NCBI RefSeq assembly: GCF_003853705.1
Contig: NZ_QTQI01000001.1
Coordinates: forward strand, 62,001 to 126,000
Reading direction: 5' to 3'
Length of the DNA: 64,000 nucleotides
DNA from: Burkholderia sp. Bp8992
GTDB lineage: Bacteria; Pseudomonadota; Gammaproteobacteria; Burkholderiales; Burkholderiaceae
Made by a program: the position numbers and the translations under genes. Below are positions 45,404 to 53,967 of the stretch, piece after piece; position 1 is the first letter of the stretch; each line of letters opens with the position of its first letter. The notes beneath the pieces are model-generated. The model was not told where the DNA came from and searched no databases. It saw only the letters and a program-made list of their open reading frames with translations.

Positions 45404-47035
45404 ATGTCGCGTGCGTTGGAAATCGTGTTGTCGCTGTCGCTGGAAGGTTGGCCGGTCAAGGCTGCGAGCCGCACCCGCGGCACGCAGCGCGACTTCGGCG
45501 CCGAGCTGGTGCGGGCGTGGCGGATCTGCCCGCAGGTGCGGATGCGGCGCGGCCATGAACGCGTGACGATCGAGCCGTGCCAGATCGAGGAGGCCGAGGC
45601 GAGCCCCGGCGCAAGCTGGTGGACCTGGGTCGAATCGAACGCGCATGGCAGGCGCGTCGTCGCGTCGCGCACGAAGGCGTTCGCGCCCGGCGTCACCGAG
45701 CGCGAACTGTTCGATGCGGAGCATGCCGGCATCGTCGTCGCGATGCCGTTACCCGTACCCGTTACGACGATCGCAGCCGATGCCGATGCGCCGACGGACG
45801 AAGTCGATGGCGCCGCGCGTGACGCCGCGCCACCGGATGCGGGTGCGCGGCTCGACACGTCGGCGCTGCGCCTCGTCAGCGAACGGCGGCGCGGGCGGTG
45901 GGCCGACGACAGCGGCGTCGTGGTCGAGTTGACGCTCGACGACATCACGCTGTCCGGCGGCGGCGAGCCGCCGCGCCGCTACGTCGAGTTGCGGCTTGCG
46001 GCACCCGACTGGGAAACCGTGCCCGCGCGCACGGCCGCACTGCATGCGCTGTTTGCCGCGGCGCGCGAGCTGAGCGGCGCGTGGCCCGCGTTCGTGCAAC
46101 TGACGAGCGTGATCGACCGCGCCTGCGCGGGCGCGCCGGTGGCCGCCGGGCTGGTCAAGGCGCAGCTCGTCGACCTGACCGGCATCCGCACGCAACGTGC
46201 CGCGCTGTTCGCGCTGTCGGGCGACATCACCGCGCAGTGGCTCGGCAACGAAGGCGGCGTGCTCGAGCGCGACGATCCCGAATTCGTTCACCAGATGCGC
46301 GTCGCGCTGCGCCGCCTGCGCACGCTGATGCGTTTTTTCCCGCGCTTTGCCGACCGCCAGTGGCGCGACACGCTCGGCGTCGACCTGCGCTGGCTCGCCG
46401 GTCTGCTCGGCACGGTACGCGACTGGGACGTCTTTTCGACCGAGAGCCTGCCCGCGCTGATCGCGGCCGACGGCGGCGACGGCGACTGGGACGGCACGCT
46501 CGACGCGGCCCGCGCGCAGGCGATGGCCGCACGCGTCGAGCTGCGGCAGGCGCTGCATTCCGCCCGCTATGCGCGGCTGACGCTCGGCTGGCTCGAATGG
46601 CTGGGCACGCTCGCGCTGCCGGCGGCCGAAGGCGGCGACGCACCGTCGCTGCGGCGGCACGCGACGAAGCGCGTGCGCCGGCTGTTCGGCCATCTCTACG
46701 CATCGCCGTCGCTCACGTCGCTCGATTCGGCTGCGCGCCACCAGGTGCGGATCGACGCGAAGCGGCTGCGCTATGCGCTCGAATTCTTCGCGTCGCTGGC
46801 GTCGCGCCGCACGCGCAACGAGACGGTCAAGGCGCTCTCGCGCGTGCAGAGCGTGCTCGGTGAAGCGAACGACACGATCGTCGCGCTGCATCACCTCGAG
46901 CAGCTGGACGCGCCGCCATACCAGATCGGTTTCGTGCGCGGCTACGGCGCGGCGCTCGAACAGCGCGCGGCGCGCGACGCCGAAACGCTGCTGGCCAGCC
47001 TGCGCCCGCCGAAGCTCGACGGCAAGCCGGGCTGA
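45404..47035 (+). CDS. CHAD-domain protein with degenerate CYTH N-terminus
   Basis: 543 residues. The N-terminal 240 residues keep the C-terminal part of a CYTH fold (DDSGVVVELTLDDITLSGGGEPPRRYVELRLAAPD region) but begin EIVLSLSLEG, without the ExExK motif needed for triphosphatase chemistry. The CHAD domain (about 265-540) has the conserved His-rich helices VHQMRVALRRLRTLMRFF and HQVRIDAKRLRYALEFF, which bind polyphosphate in this family. It is probably a polyphosphate-associated protein rather than a triphosphatase. It precedes modE by 46 nt. Confidence 0.85.
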   Translation: MSRALEIVLSLSLEGWPVKAASRTRGTQRDFGAELVRAWRICPQVRMRRGHERVTIEPCQIEEAEASPGASWWTWVESNAHGRRVVASRTKAFAPGVTERELFDAEHAGIVVAMPLPVPVTTIAADADAPTDEVDGAARDAAPPDAGARLDTSALRLVSERRRGRWADDSGVVVELTLDDITLSGGGEPPRRYVELRLAAPDWETVPARTAALHALFAAARELSGAWPAFVQLTSVIDRACAGAPVAAGLVKAQLVDLTGIRTQRAALFALSGDITAQWLGNEGGVLERDDPEFVHQMRVALRRLRTLMRFFPRFADRQWRDTLGVDLRWLAGLLGTVRDWDVFSTESLPALIAADGGDGDWDGTLDAARAQAMAARVELRQALHSARYARLTLGWLEWLGTLALPAAEGGDAPSLRRHATKRVRRLFGHLYASPSLTSLDSAARHQVRIDAKRLRYALEFFASLASRRTRNETVKALSRVQSVLGEANDTIVALHHLEQLDAPPYQIGFVRGYGAALEQRAARDAETLLASLRPPKLDGKPG

Positions 47036-47048
47036 GCGGCGCGCTGAC

Positions 47049-47054
47049 TATAAT
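47049..47054 (+). promoter_or_regulatory. Candidate -10 box of modE
   Basis: TATAAT sits 27 nt before the modE ATG. The -35 region is poor, so this would be a weak or regulated promoter; read-through from the CHAD gene is also possible. Confidence 0.4.
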
Positions 47055-47081
47055 GGCCGCCCGTTTCCCGCACGCATTCCG

Positions 47082-47918
47082 ATGACCGACGCACCGCATT
47101 CCTCCTCGTCCGCCGAACCGCTCGAACTGGGCGGCGAGCTGTGGCTGCGCGCCGGCGAGCAGACGCTCGGCGGCGCGACGCGCATCGCGCTGCTCGCGGC
47201 GATCGGCGACACCGGCTCGATCACGCGTGCGGCGAAGGCCGTCGGCCTCAGCTACAAGGCCGCGTGGGACGCCGTCGACACGATGAACAATCTCGCCGGC
47301 GAACCGCTCGTCGCGCGGTCGACGGGCGGCAAGGGCGGCGGCGGCACGACGCTGACGCCGCGTGCGACGTCGCTGATCGCCGCGTTCCGCACGATCGAGC
47401 GCGAGCATCGCCGCTTCATCGAGGCCGCGAGCGCGGCCGTCGCCGGCTTCGACGTCGACTGGGCGCTGATCGGCCGGATCGGGATGAAGACGAGCGCGCG
47501 CAACCAGTTGTTCGGCAAGGTCGCGTCGATCGTGCGCGGCACCGTCAACGACGAGGTGACGCTCGCGCTGCCCGGCGGGCAGCCGGTCGTTGCCGTGCTC
47601 ACGCACGAAAGCGCCGAGGCGCTCGGCCTGCGGGAAGGCGCGGATGCCTGCGCGCTGGTGAAGGCGTCGTGGGTCGTGCTCGCGGTGGACGATGGCGGGT
47701 CGGACCTGAAGGTGTCTGCGCGCAACCAGTTGAGAGGCAGTGTGGAAGCCGTCGCGACGGGCGCGGTGAACAGCGAGGTGACGCTGGCGCTCGACGGTGG
47801 CGGGACGCTGACGGCCGTCGTCACCAACGACAGCGTCGAGGCGCTGCAACTCGACGCCGGTCGACCGGCGATCGCGCTGTTCAAGGCGTCGAGCGTGATT
47901 CTCGCCGTGACGGGCTGA
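47082..47918 (+). CDS. modE: Molybdate-responsive transcriptional regulator ModE
   Basis: 278 residues. The N-terminal winged helix (about 20-110) has ALLAAIGDTGSITRAAKAVGLSYKAAWDAV. Two molybdate-binding TOBE/Mop repeats follow: SARNQLFGKVASIVRGTVNDEV and SARNQLRGSVEAVATGAVNSEV. Molybdate-bound ModE represses the molybdate uptake operon; modABC lies nearby and convergent, with a ModE-like operator upstream of modA. Confidence 0.93.
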   Translation: MTDAPHSSSSAEPLELGGELWLRAGEQTLGGATRIALLAAIGDTGSITRAAKAVGLSYKAAWDAVDTMNNLAGEPLVARSTGGKGGGGTTLTPRATSLIAAFRTIEREHRRFIEAASAAVAGFDVDWALIGRIGMKTSARNQLFGKVASIVRGTVNDEVTLALPGGQPVVAVLTHESAEALGLREGADACALVKASWVVLAVDDGGSDLKVSARNQLRGSVEAVATGAVNSEVTLALDGGGTLTAVVTNDSVEALQLDAGRPAIALFKASSVILAVTG

Positions 47919-47965
47919 CGAAGCAGCCCGGGCGGCGCGCGTCGAAGATCGTGTGACGGACGGGG

Positions 47966-48006
47966 CGAAGCCGGCATCGCACCGCACGTGCGCGATACCG
48001 GCTTCG
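47966..48006. terminator. Hairpin between convergent modE and modC
   Basis: CGAAGCCGG (47966-47974) pairs with CCGGCTTCG (47998-48006), with an additional inner ATCGC/GCGAT pairing, followed by TTTCC. Likely a shared terminator for the two converging genes. Confidence 0.65.
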
Positions 48007-48085
48007 TTTCCGCTTTCAGCCTATGCCGCTACGCGCGGCTTCTCTCAGGCTCCAACCTGCCTGCCACGACCACGGCCGCGCGCGC

Positions 48086-48787
48086 TCAGGTGACGCGCGT
48101 CGGCCACTCGGCGTGCGGCGGGTTCGCCTGCACGCGTCCTTCGCTCAACTGCACGACCTGGTCGCCGAATGCGGCGACGTCGTCGGGGTCGTGCGAGATC
48201 AGCACCATCGGGATATCGAGCCGCGCCTGCAGCTCGGCGAGCTCGTGGCGCATGCGCTGGCGCATCGCGCCGTCGAGCGCCGCGAACGGTTCGTCGAGCA
48301 GCAGGATCCGCGGCTGCGCGACCAGCGCGCGCGCCAGCGCGACACGCTGCTTCTGCCCGCCCGACAGTTGCGACGGATACTGCCCCGCGAGCGTTTCCAG
48401 GTCGAAGGCGCGCAGCCAGTACGCGACCTCGGGCGGCACCGCCTTCGCGCGCGGATTGCGCAGCCCCGGCGTGAGCCCGAACGCGATGTTCTGGCGCACG
48501 TTCAGGTGCGGAAACAGCGCGTAGTCCTGGAACAGGTACGCGACGCGGCGGTCGCGGGTCGGCACGTCGATGCGGCGCGCGGCGTCGAACAGCGCTTCGC
48601 CGTTCAGCGTGATCGAGCCTTCGTCGGGCGACAGCAGCCCGGCGATCGCCTGCAGCGTCATGCTCTTGCCCGCGCCGGACGGCCCGAACAGCACGACGCG
48701 CTGAGTCGTCGCGGTGAACGACAGGTCGAGCGTGAAGCGCCGCTCGGCGTTCGCGTAGGTCTTGCGGATGTCGACGACGAGGCTCAT
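48086..48787 (-). CDS. modC: Molybdate ABC transporter ATP-binding protein
   Basis: 233 residues. Walker A GPSGAGKS, Q-loop LFQDYALF, signature LSGGQKQR and Walker B ILLLDEPFAALD are all intact. It ends soon after SHDPDDVAAFGDQVVQL, so the C-terminal TOBE (Mop) domain of typical 350-residue ModC is missing. The ATG at 48787 has GGAGG 6 nt upstream. It drives molybdate import with ModB and ModA. Loss of the Mop domain would remove direct feedback by bound molybdate. Confidence 0.9.
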   Translation of the reverse strand: MSLVVDIRKTYANAERRFTLDLSFTATTQRVVLFGPSGAGKSMTLQAIAGLLSPDEGSITLNGEALFDAARRIDVPTRDRRVAYLFQDYALFPHLNVRQNIAFGLTPGLRNPRAKAVPPEVAYWLRAFDLETLAGQYPSQLSGGQKQRVALARALVAQPRILLLDEPFAALDGAMRQRMRHELAELQARLDIPMVLISHDPDDVAAFGDQVVQLSEGRVQANPPHAEWPTRVT

Positions 48788-48842
48788 GCGCGCCTCCACC
48801 GAAGCAATCGGGTCCCGGAACGATACGGACGGGGCACGCGCG

Positions 48843-49520
48843 TCATGTCAGCTGGCTCCGCCGGGCGCGCGACGGCACGAGCCAGCCGGTCGCGAGCAGC
48901 ACGAGCACGCAGGTGATCGACGTCACCAGCACGAGGAAGTTGGCCGTGTTGTCGTCGCCGGCCTGCACGGCCGCGTAGATCGCGACCGACAGCGTCTGCG
49001 TGCGGCCGGGCAGGTTGCCCGCGATCATCAGCGTCGCGCCGAACTCGCCGAGTGCGCGGGCGAACGCGAGCAGCGCGCCCGCGAGAATGCCGCGCGTGGC
49101 GAGCGGCAGCGTCACGCGGAAGAACACCGCGACTTCGCCGAGCCCGAGCGTGCGCGCCGCGCGTTCGAGATGCGGATCGACGCCTTCGAACGCGGCGCGT
49201 GCCGACTTCAGGATCAGCGGAAACGCGACGACCATCGATGCGATCACCGCACCCTGCCACGTGAAGACCAGCTCGATGCCGAGGCTGTCGAGCCATGCGC
49301 CGAACACGCCGCGCCGGCCGAGCAGCACGAGCAGGTAATAGCCGAGCACCGTCGGCGGCAGCACGAGCGGCAGCGTCAGGATGGAATCGACGACATCGCG
49401 CAGCGGCGAGCGCCAGCGCGCGAGCACGAACGCGGCCGCGACGCCGAGCACGAGGTCGAGCGCGGTTGCCCAGCCGGCAACCTTCAGCGACAGCAGCAGC
49501 GGTACCCAGGCGTCTTGCAT
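48843..49520 (-). CDS. modB: Molybdate ABC transporter permease
   Basis: 225 residues with about five membrane helices and the permease EAA-like loop ARALGEFGATLMIAGN that contacts ModC. It matches ModB in size and in the segment LPPTVLGYYLLVLLGRRG. It lies between modA (10-nt gap) and modC (55-nt gap) in one operon. Confidence 0.92.
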   Translation of the reverse strand: MQDAWVPLLLSLKVAGWATALDLVLGVAAAFVLARWRSPLRDVVDSILTLPLVLPPTVLGYYLLVLLGRRGVFGAWLDSLGIELVFTWQGAVIASMVVAFPLILKSARAAFEGVDPHLERAARTLGLGEVAVFFRVTLPLATRGILAGALLAFARALGEFGATLMIAGNLPGRTQTLSVAIYAAVQAGDDNTANFLVLVTSITCVLVLLATGWLVPSRARRSQLT

Positions 49521-49530
49521 CGCGATACGC

Positions 49531-50331
49531 TCACTTGCCCGCGGGCTTGAAGCCGAACGTCGACAGCACGGCCTGGCCCTGCGGCGACGCGACGAAGTCG
49601 ATGAACGACTGCGCCTGCGCGGCGCGGCGGCTGTCCTTGACCACGGCGATCGGGTAGGTGATGGCCGTCCTGGTCGGCACCGTGAGCGCGACCTTCACGC
49701 GACCCGGCATGATCGCGGCGTCGGTACCGAACACGAAGCCCGCATCGACCTCGCCGCGCGCGACGTAGTCGAGGCTCTGGCGCACGTTCGCGGCCAGCAC
49801 GCCCTTCGCGCTGACGGCATCCCACACGCCGGCCGCGCGCAGCGCGCCTTCGGTGTAGCGGCCGACCGGCACCGATGCCGGGTCGCCGTACGCGATGCGC
49901 TTCACGCCGGGCGCCGTCAGGTCGTTCAGCGACGTCGGTGCTGCCGCGTGGCTGTCCGCCGGCACGATCAGCACGAGCGAGTTCGCCGCGAAATCGCGAC
50001 GCGTGCCGGGCACGATCACCTTTTCGTCGACCGCGCGATCCATCGCCTTCTGGTCGGCCGACGCAAACACGTCGGCCGGCGCGCCCTTGGCGATCTGCTG
50101 CATCAGCACGTCCGACGCGCCGAAGTTGAACAGCACCTTGGTGTCCGGATGCTGCTTCTGGTAAGCATCGCCGACGGCCTTGAACGCATTCGTCAGGCTG
50201 GCGGCGGCCGACACGACCAGTTCGTCGGCGGCGGAGGCGGGCGCGCTGAACGCGATGCCGGCAGCGGCAAGCGCGGCCATCGGCAGCAGGCGGAGCAGGG
50301 TGCGGCGAAGCGGACGGACGGTCGAGCGCAT
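49531..50331 (-). CDS. modA: Molybdate-binding periplasmic protein
   Basis: 266 residues with a signal peptide (RRTLLRLLPMAALAAAG to ASA, about residues 1-35). Substrate-binding motifs of ModA are LVVSAAASLTNAF, FNFGASDVLMQQI, GAPADVFASADQKAMD and DAGFVFGTDA. It heads modABC and is preceded by a ModE-type operator at 50366-50389. Confidence 0.92.
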   Translation of the reverse strand: MRSTVRPLRRTLLRLLPMAALAAAGIAFSAPASAADELVVSAAASLTNAFKAVGDAYQKQHPDTKVLFNFGASDVLMQQIAKGAPADVFASADQKAMDRAVDEKVIVPGTRRDFAANSLVLIVPADSHAAAPTSLNDLTAPGVKRIAYGDPASVPVGRYTEGALRAAGVWDAVSAKGVLAANVRQSLDYVARGEVDAGFVFGTDAAIMPGRVKVALTVPTRTAITYPIAVVKDSRRAAQAQSFIDFVASPQGQAVLSTFGFKPAGK

Positions 50332-50365
50332 GGCGGATTCGTTTCGAATGGGTGGAAACCGTAAT

Positions 50366-50389
50366 CGTAATATAGGGCGGGTTATAACG
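50366..50389. promoter_or_regulatory. ModE-like operator upstream of modA
   Basis: CGTAATATAGGG-CGGGTTATAACG is an imperfect 24-bp dyad, close in form to the known ModE site CGTTATAT-N-TATAACG. It overlaps the promoter region 35-58 nt before the modA start. Confidence 0.75.
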
Positions 50390-50459
50390 CTCGACATACC
50401 GTTCATGCGACGGTGCGCATGAAATGGTCAGACCTGCAAAAGGGCGGCCGGACGGCCCG

Positions 50460-51161
50460 TCACATGCGGAACGTGTGCTGCGTCGACGATTCGGTGCGCT
50501 GCAGCGACGACGGCTGCGACGCGGGACGGTAGTTCGGGTTGGCCTTCCAGCGCGCGCGGACGAACGGGCGCTCGTGGCCAGACAGTTCCAGCGCGACCTT
50601 GGTGACCCAGCGATGCGACGGCACCGTGATGCCGTGCAGCGCGACGGTGACGATCGCGAGGCTCGCGACGACCGCCGGCACCGACCAGCGGTGCGGCACC
50701 GCATGCCACGAGCCGGCGATGAACACGAGTGCGGCGATCGCGCCGACGATGCAGCCGGTGATCGATTCGGATGGCGAATGCGCATCGAGCGCGACGCGCG
50801 ACACGCCGACCGCGACGCCGGCCGCGAGCCCGAGTGCGATCCCAGCGAGCCGCGCCGGCGTGCGCGTGCGGATCAGCGCAAGGAAGATCGCGACCGGATA
50901 CACCGACGTCGACAGCATCGCATGGCCGCTGAACCCCGTGAAATCCCACGCGCGGATGCCGATGCCCCAGCCGAGGAACGCGATCTTCGTGAGCGCCACC
51001 ACGCCGATCGCGGCCGCGAGCACGCCGAGCCACGCGGCCGCGCGCCGCCACGAGTAGCCGAGCGCGAGCCAGACGGCGATCGTGATCGCGAGCGGCAAGG
51101 TCAGGCCCGCGCCGCCGAACGCGGTGATCATGATCCACAGGTGAGACGACAGGTCGAACAT
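50460..51161 (-). CDS. PAP2-family membrane phosphatase
   Basis: 233 residues with about five or six helices. The phosphatase motifs GFSGHAM (about 78, a PSGH variant) and SRVALDAHSPSE (about 122) are present; the third motif's catalytic His is in AHSPSE. Members dephosphorylate lipid phosphates such as undecaprenyl pyrophosphate. The tail (about 185-233) is hydrophilic and Ser/Arg-rich. Confidence 0.85.
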   Translation of the reverse strand: MFDLSSHLWIMITAFGGAGLTLPLAITIAVWLALGYSWRRAAAWLGVLAAAIGVVALTKIAFLGWGIGIRAWDFTGFSGHAMLSTSVYPVAIFLALIRTRTPARLAGIALGLAAGVAVGVSRVALDAHSPSESITGCIVGAIAALVFIAGSWHAVPHRWSVPAVVASLAIVTVALHGITVPSHRWVTKVALELSGHERPFVRARWKANPNYRPASQPSSLQRTESSTQHTFRM

Positions 51162-51421
51162 CGGGAAGGGGACGAACGAAGGCGGGGAGAATGCTCAAAT
51201 CAACGCGCGAGCCGGGAAGAACGACTACAACGGATACAAGCGGCGAAACTCCAGTATAGCGCCGCATATGCATGAGGCCCGATTTTTGCGCCGCCGGGAA
51301 CTATCCGCATGCAGGAAAAATCCCAGAAACAATGTTATGGTGCATTGCACAAAGTCGAACGATGCACCCGTTGCGGTGCCTTCATGGCGCCCCTATTTTT
51401 TCCTGACTGCGAGCCCGATCG

Positions 51422-52531
51422 ATGACCAAAAGTCTGACCAAGGTGTGGCTGGGCGGCATGAAACGCATGCTGTCTCCGGCCGCCAAGCGCGCGGCGCGCG
51501 ATGCGCAGCGCATCACTCGCGACGCACTCGAAGCTGCCGCCGCTCCGGCCGCATCCGATCTGTCCCCGCCACGCGAATCGCGCGTGCGTCCGCGCGCTGC
51601 CGCATGGGCGGCGGGGGAATGGACGCGCGGCGAACATCCGATGGCCCCCGCACTGGGGCGCCTCGTCCAGAATCTCGCCTACGGCCTGTACGTGCCGCCC
51701 GGTCGCCGGCGCGGCGCGATGCCGCTCGTCGTGATGCTGCACGGCTGCCAGCAGTCCGTCGACGAATTCGCGCAGGGCACGCGGATGAACCTGCTGGCCG
51801 ACCAGCACGGTTTCGCGGTGCTGTATCCGGAGCAGTCGCTGCGCGCACACGCGCATGGTTGCTGGCACTGGTATGAAGATACCGACCGCGCCGGACGCGG
51901 CGAGGCGAACACGGTGGCGTCGCTGGTCGACGCGCTCGTCGACGAGCATGGTTTCGATGCGTCGCGTGTCTACGTGGCGGGGCTGTCGGCCGGCGCGGGT
52001 CTCGCGTCGCTTCTTGCACTGCACCATCCGGACCGTTTCGCGGCGGTGGCGCTGCATTCGGGTCCCGCGCTCGGCGAGGCGAATTCCGGCATCACCGCGA
52101 TGGACGTGATGCGGCGCGGCCTGCGGCAGAACCCGGCGGCGCAGGTCGATGCGCTGGCCGATGCGGCTACGTATCCCGGCATGCCGGCGCTGATCGTCCA
52201 CGGTGACGCCGACCACGTAGTCGCGCCGAAGAATGCCGACCAGCTGACGGTGCAGTTCATGCGCCTGAACGGGCTGGCCGATGCGCGCGGCGCACTGCGC
52301 GGCGGCGAACGTGTCGAGACGCGCGAGGCAGGCGCGCAGATCACCGACGTCTGCCGCGACGGCGAGCCGGTCGTGCGGCTTTGCCATGTGAAAGGGCTCG
52401 CTCATGCGTGGGCCGGCGGCGACGAAGCCGTGCCGTTTCATGCGGCGGCCGGCCCCGATGCGAGTGCGATGATCTGGGCCTTTTTCGAGGCGAATCAACG
52501 CACTGTGGCGACGGAACGACGCACCGTCTGA
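51422..52531 (+). CDS. PHB-depolymerase-family esterase (LpqC-like alpha/beta hydrolase)
   Basis: 369 residues. The nucleophile elbow GLSAGAG is at about 186-192, with acid and base in IVHGDADHVV and GLAHAW; the upstream oxyanion segment is VVMLHGCQQS. No classical signal peptide is visible; the N-terminus MTKSLTKVWLGGMKRML is basic, so intracellular action on short polyester or on other esters is likely. Matches the esterase_phb_depolymerase family. Confidence 0.88.
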   Translation: MTKSLTKVWLGGMKRMLSPAAKRAARDAQRITRDALEAAAAPAASDLSPPRESRVRPRAAAWAAGEWTRGEHPMAPALGRLVQNLAYGLYVPPGRRRGAMPLVVMLHGCQQSVDEFAQGTRMNLLADQHGFAVLYPEQSLRAHAHGCWHWYEDTDRAGRGEANTVASLVDALVDEHGFDASRVYVAGLSAGAGLASLLALHHPDRFAAVALHSGPALGEANSGITAMDVMRRGLRQNPAAQVDALADAATYPGMPALIVHGDADHVVAPKNADQLTVQFMRLNGLADARGALRGGERVETREAGAQITDVCRDGEPVVRLCHVKGLAHAWAGGDEAVPFHAAAGPDASAMIWAFFEANQRTVATERRTV

Positions 52532-52548
52532 TCAACGCTGGCCAAAGC

Positions 52549-52582
52549 CTAGGGTTTTCCCTATAATTCGGGAAAACCCTAG
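52549..52582. promoter_or_regulatory. Perfect 13-bp palindrome around a TATAAT box, upstream of the DUF3563 gene
   Basis: CTAGGGTTTTCCC (52549-52561) and its exact complement (52570-52582) flank the 8-nt centre TATAATTC. The centre holds a consensus -10, 51 nt before the DUF3563 ATG. It could be an operator over a promoter, or the terminator hairpin of the esterase gene that ends 17 nt upstream, but no T-tract follows. Confidence 0.65.
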
Positions 52583-52612
52583 TCAAAGAACCTTTGGATT
52601 GCGAGATCGAAC

Positions 52613-52789
52613 ATGTACCTGCTGAGCCACCTCTTCCTGATGCTGACCAAGAACGCTGAAAAGGCCTCGAAAGAGCGCGCGGACGCGTACCTGGCCGATG
52701 CCACCGACATCTACGATCTCGAATTCCGCATGCGCAAGATCGATCGCGAAGCGGCGATGAACCGCCCGTATTCGTTCGGCTCGCGCTAA
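52613..52789 (+). CDS. DUF3563 small protein
   Basis: 58 residues starting MYLLSHLFLMLTKN, with an amphipathic N-terminal helix followed by a charged segment (ASKERADAYLADATDIYDLEFRMRKIDRE). This matches DUF3563, short proteins frequent in Burkholderia. Function unknown. It is preceded by the palindromic TATAAT element and followed by a strong terminator, so it is a monocistronic transcript. Confidence 0.88.
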   Translation: MYLLSHLFLMLTKNAEKASKERADAYLADATDIYDLEFRMRKIDREAAMNRPYSFGSR

Positions 52790-52834
52790 GCAGCGCAGGC
52801 GGGCACGCTGGCCCGCCGCTTCGACGAATCGCGC

Positions 52835-52875
52835 AAAAGGGGCGCGTGCGGCACCATGCCGCACGCGCCCTTTTT
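52835..52875. terminator. Strong bidirectional terminator between DUF3563 and ohr
   Basis: A perfect 14-bp GC-rich stem (52840-52853 with 52857-52870), a 3-nt loop, five T on the plus-strand side and AAAA on the left for the opposite direction. It separates two converging transcripts. Confidence 0.9.
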
Positions 52876-52897
52876 GTATTGGCGGTCCAGCGTCGCG

Positions 52898-53317
52898 TCA
52901 GACGACCGTCAGGCGCACCGGCACGTTGTTACGAGTGGCGTTCGAATACGGGCACACGTGGTGGGCCTTTTCGACCAGCGCTTGCGCGTCGGCTTTGTCG
53001 AGCCCCGGCAGCGACACGCGCAGCTCGATGTCGAGCCCGAAGCCGCCTGCGTCGTTCGGGCCGATACCCACTTCCGCCGTGACCTGCGTATCGGCCGGCA
53101 GCGCCTGCTTGTTCTGGCCGGCGACGAATTTCATCGCGCTCAGGAAACAGGCCGAGTAACCTGCGGCAAACAGCTGCTCCGGATTCGTGCCTTCCGCGCC
53201 CGTGCCGCCGAGTTCACGCGGTGCGGCCAGCTTCACTTCCAGCTTGCCGTCGGCGGAAACTGCGCGGCCGTCGCGGCCGCCCGTGCTCGTGGCGCTGGTC
53301 TTGTACAGAATGTTCAT
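52898..53317 (-). CDS. ohr: Organic hydroperoxide resistance protein Ohr
   Basis: 139 residues of the OsmC/Ohr family. The two catalytic cysteines are C57 (AAGYSACF) and C122 (HHVCPYSNA), with the Arg/Glu partners in GGRDGRA and NPEQLFAAG. It reduces organic peroxides using lipoyl thiols. It is near its MarR-type regulator OhrR, on the same strand, and an OhrR-like dyad precedes it. Confidence 0.93.
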   Translation of the reverse strand: MNILYKTSATSTGGRDGRAVSADGKLEVKLAAPRELGGTGAEGTNPEQLFAAGYSACFLSAMKFVAGQNKQALPADTQVTAEVGIGPNDAGGFGLDIELRVSLPGLDKADAQALVEKAHHVCPYSNATRNNVPVRLTVV

Positions 53318-53410
53318 CGTGCAGCTCCTGTCGGGAAAAGGGGAAAAGCGGTCCGGTCAAACGGGATGTCGCCGGCCACGTAGAAAATATAGAACACAAA
53401 TAATTAGTGT

Positions 53411-53425
53411 GCAAATGAAATTTGC
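53411..53425. promoter_or_regulatory. OhrR operator candidate upstream of ohr
   Basis: GCAAAT-GAA-ATTTGC is a perfect 6-bp dyad 94 nt before the ohr start, within AT-rich sequence. Its CAAAT/ATTTG core is shared with the dyad upstream of ohrR. Confidence 0.6.
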
Positions 53426-53469
53426 AAGAAAAAGCCCGGCAGCACCGGGCTGGTCGATCGGCGCGCGCG

Positions 53470-53922
53470 TCAGCGTTCGTTGGCCGCCGACAGCGCGTCG
53501 CGCAACTGCTGGAGATCGGCACGCAGCCTGATCAGGAAGTCGGGTGTCTGCTGCATCGCGCAGAAGAGATCGGCGGGCACCGAGCGCGCGCGATCCTTCA
53601 GCGCGCGGCCTTCCGGCGTGACGAGCACGTTCACGACGCGTTCATCGGCCGCGCTGCGCACGCGTTCGACGTAACCGAGTGCTTCCAGCCGCTTGAGCAG
53701 CGGCGTGACGGTGGCCGGGTCGAGATCGAGCCGCGCGGCGATGTCCTTCACCGCGATGTCGTCGCGTTCCCACAGCACGAGCATCGCGAGATATTGGGGA
53801 TAGGTCAGCGACAGCTTGTCGAGTAGCGGCTTGTACGCCTTCGTCATCGCGTGCGAAGTCGAATAGAGCGCGAAGCACAGTTGCTCGTCGAGCGTCTGGG
53901 GCAGTGCGGGTGGGCGGTCCAT
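53470..53922 (-). CDS. ohrR: Organic hydroperoxide-sensing MarR-family repressor OhrR
   Basis: 150 residues. The reactive cysteine is C16 (LDEQLCFALYSTS) and a second cysteine, C121 (ADLFCAMQQ), lies 105 residues later, as in the two-cysteine OhrR of Xanthomonas. The winged helix includes DIAARLDLDPATVTPLLKRLE. Oxidation releases it from DNA and induces ohr. The start at 53922 excludes 27 residues of an extended frame that runs into the operator. Confidence 0.92.
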   Translation of the reverse strand: MDRPPALPQTLDEQLCFALYSTSHAMTKAYKPLLDKLSLTYPQYLAMLVLWERDDIAVKDIAARLDLDPATVTPLLKRLEALGYVERVRSAADERVVNVLVTPEGRALKDRARSVPADLFCAMQQTPDFLIRLRADLQQLRDALSAANER

Positions 53923-53951
53923 GATTCGGGTGGCGCGGCGGACGCGCGAAC

Positions 53952-53967
53952 AATTTGTACGCAAATT
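53952..53967. promoter_or_regulatory. OhrR operator candidate upstream of ohrR
   Basis: AATTTG-TACG-CAAATT is a perfect dyad 30 nt upstream of the ohrR start, consistent with autorepression. Confidence 0.6.
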
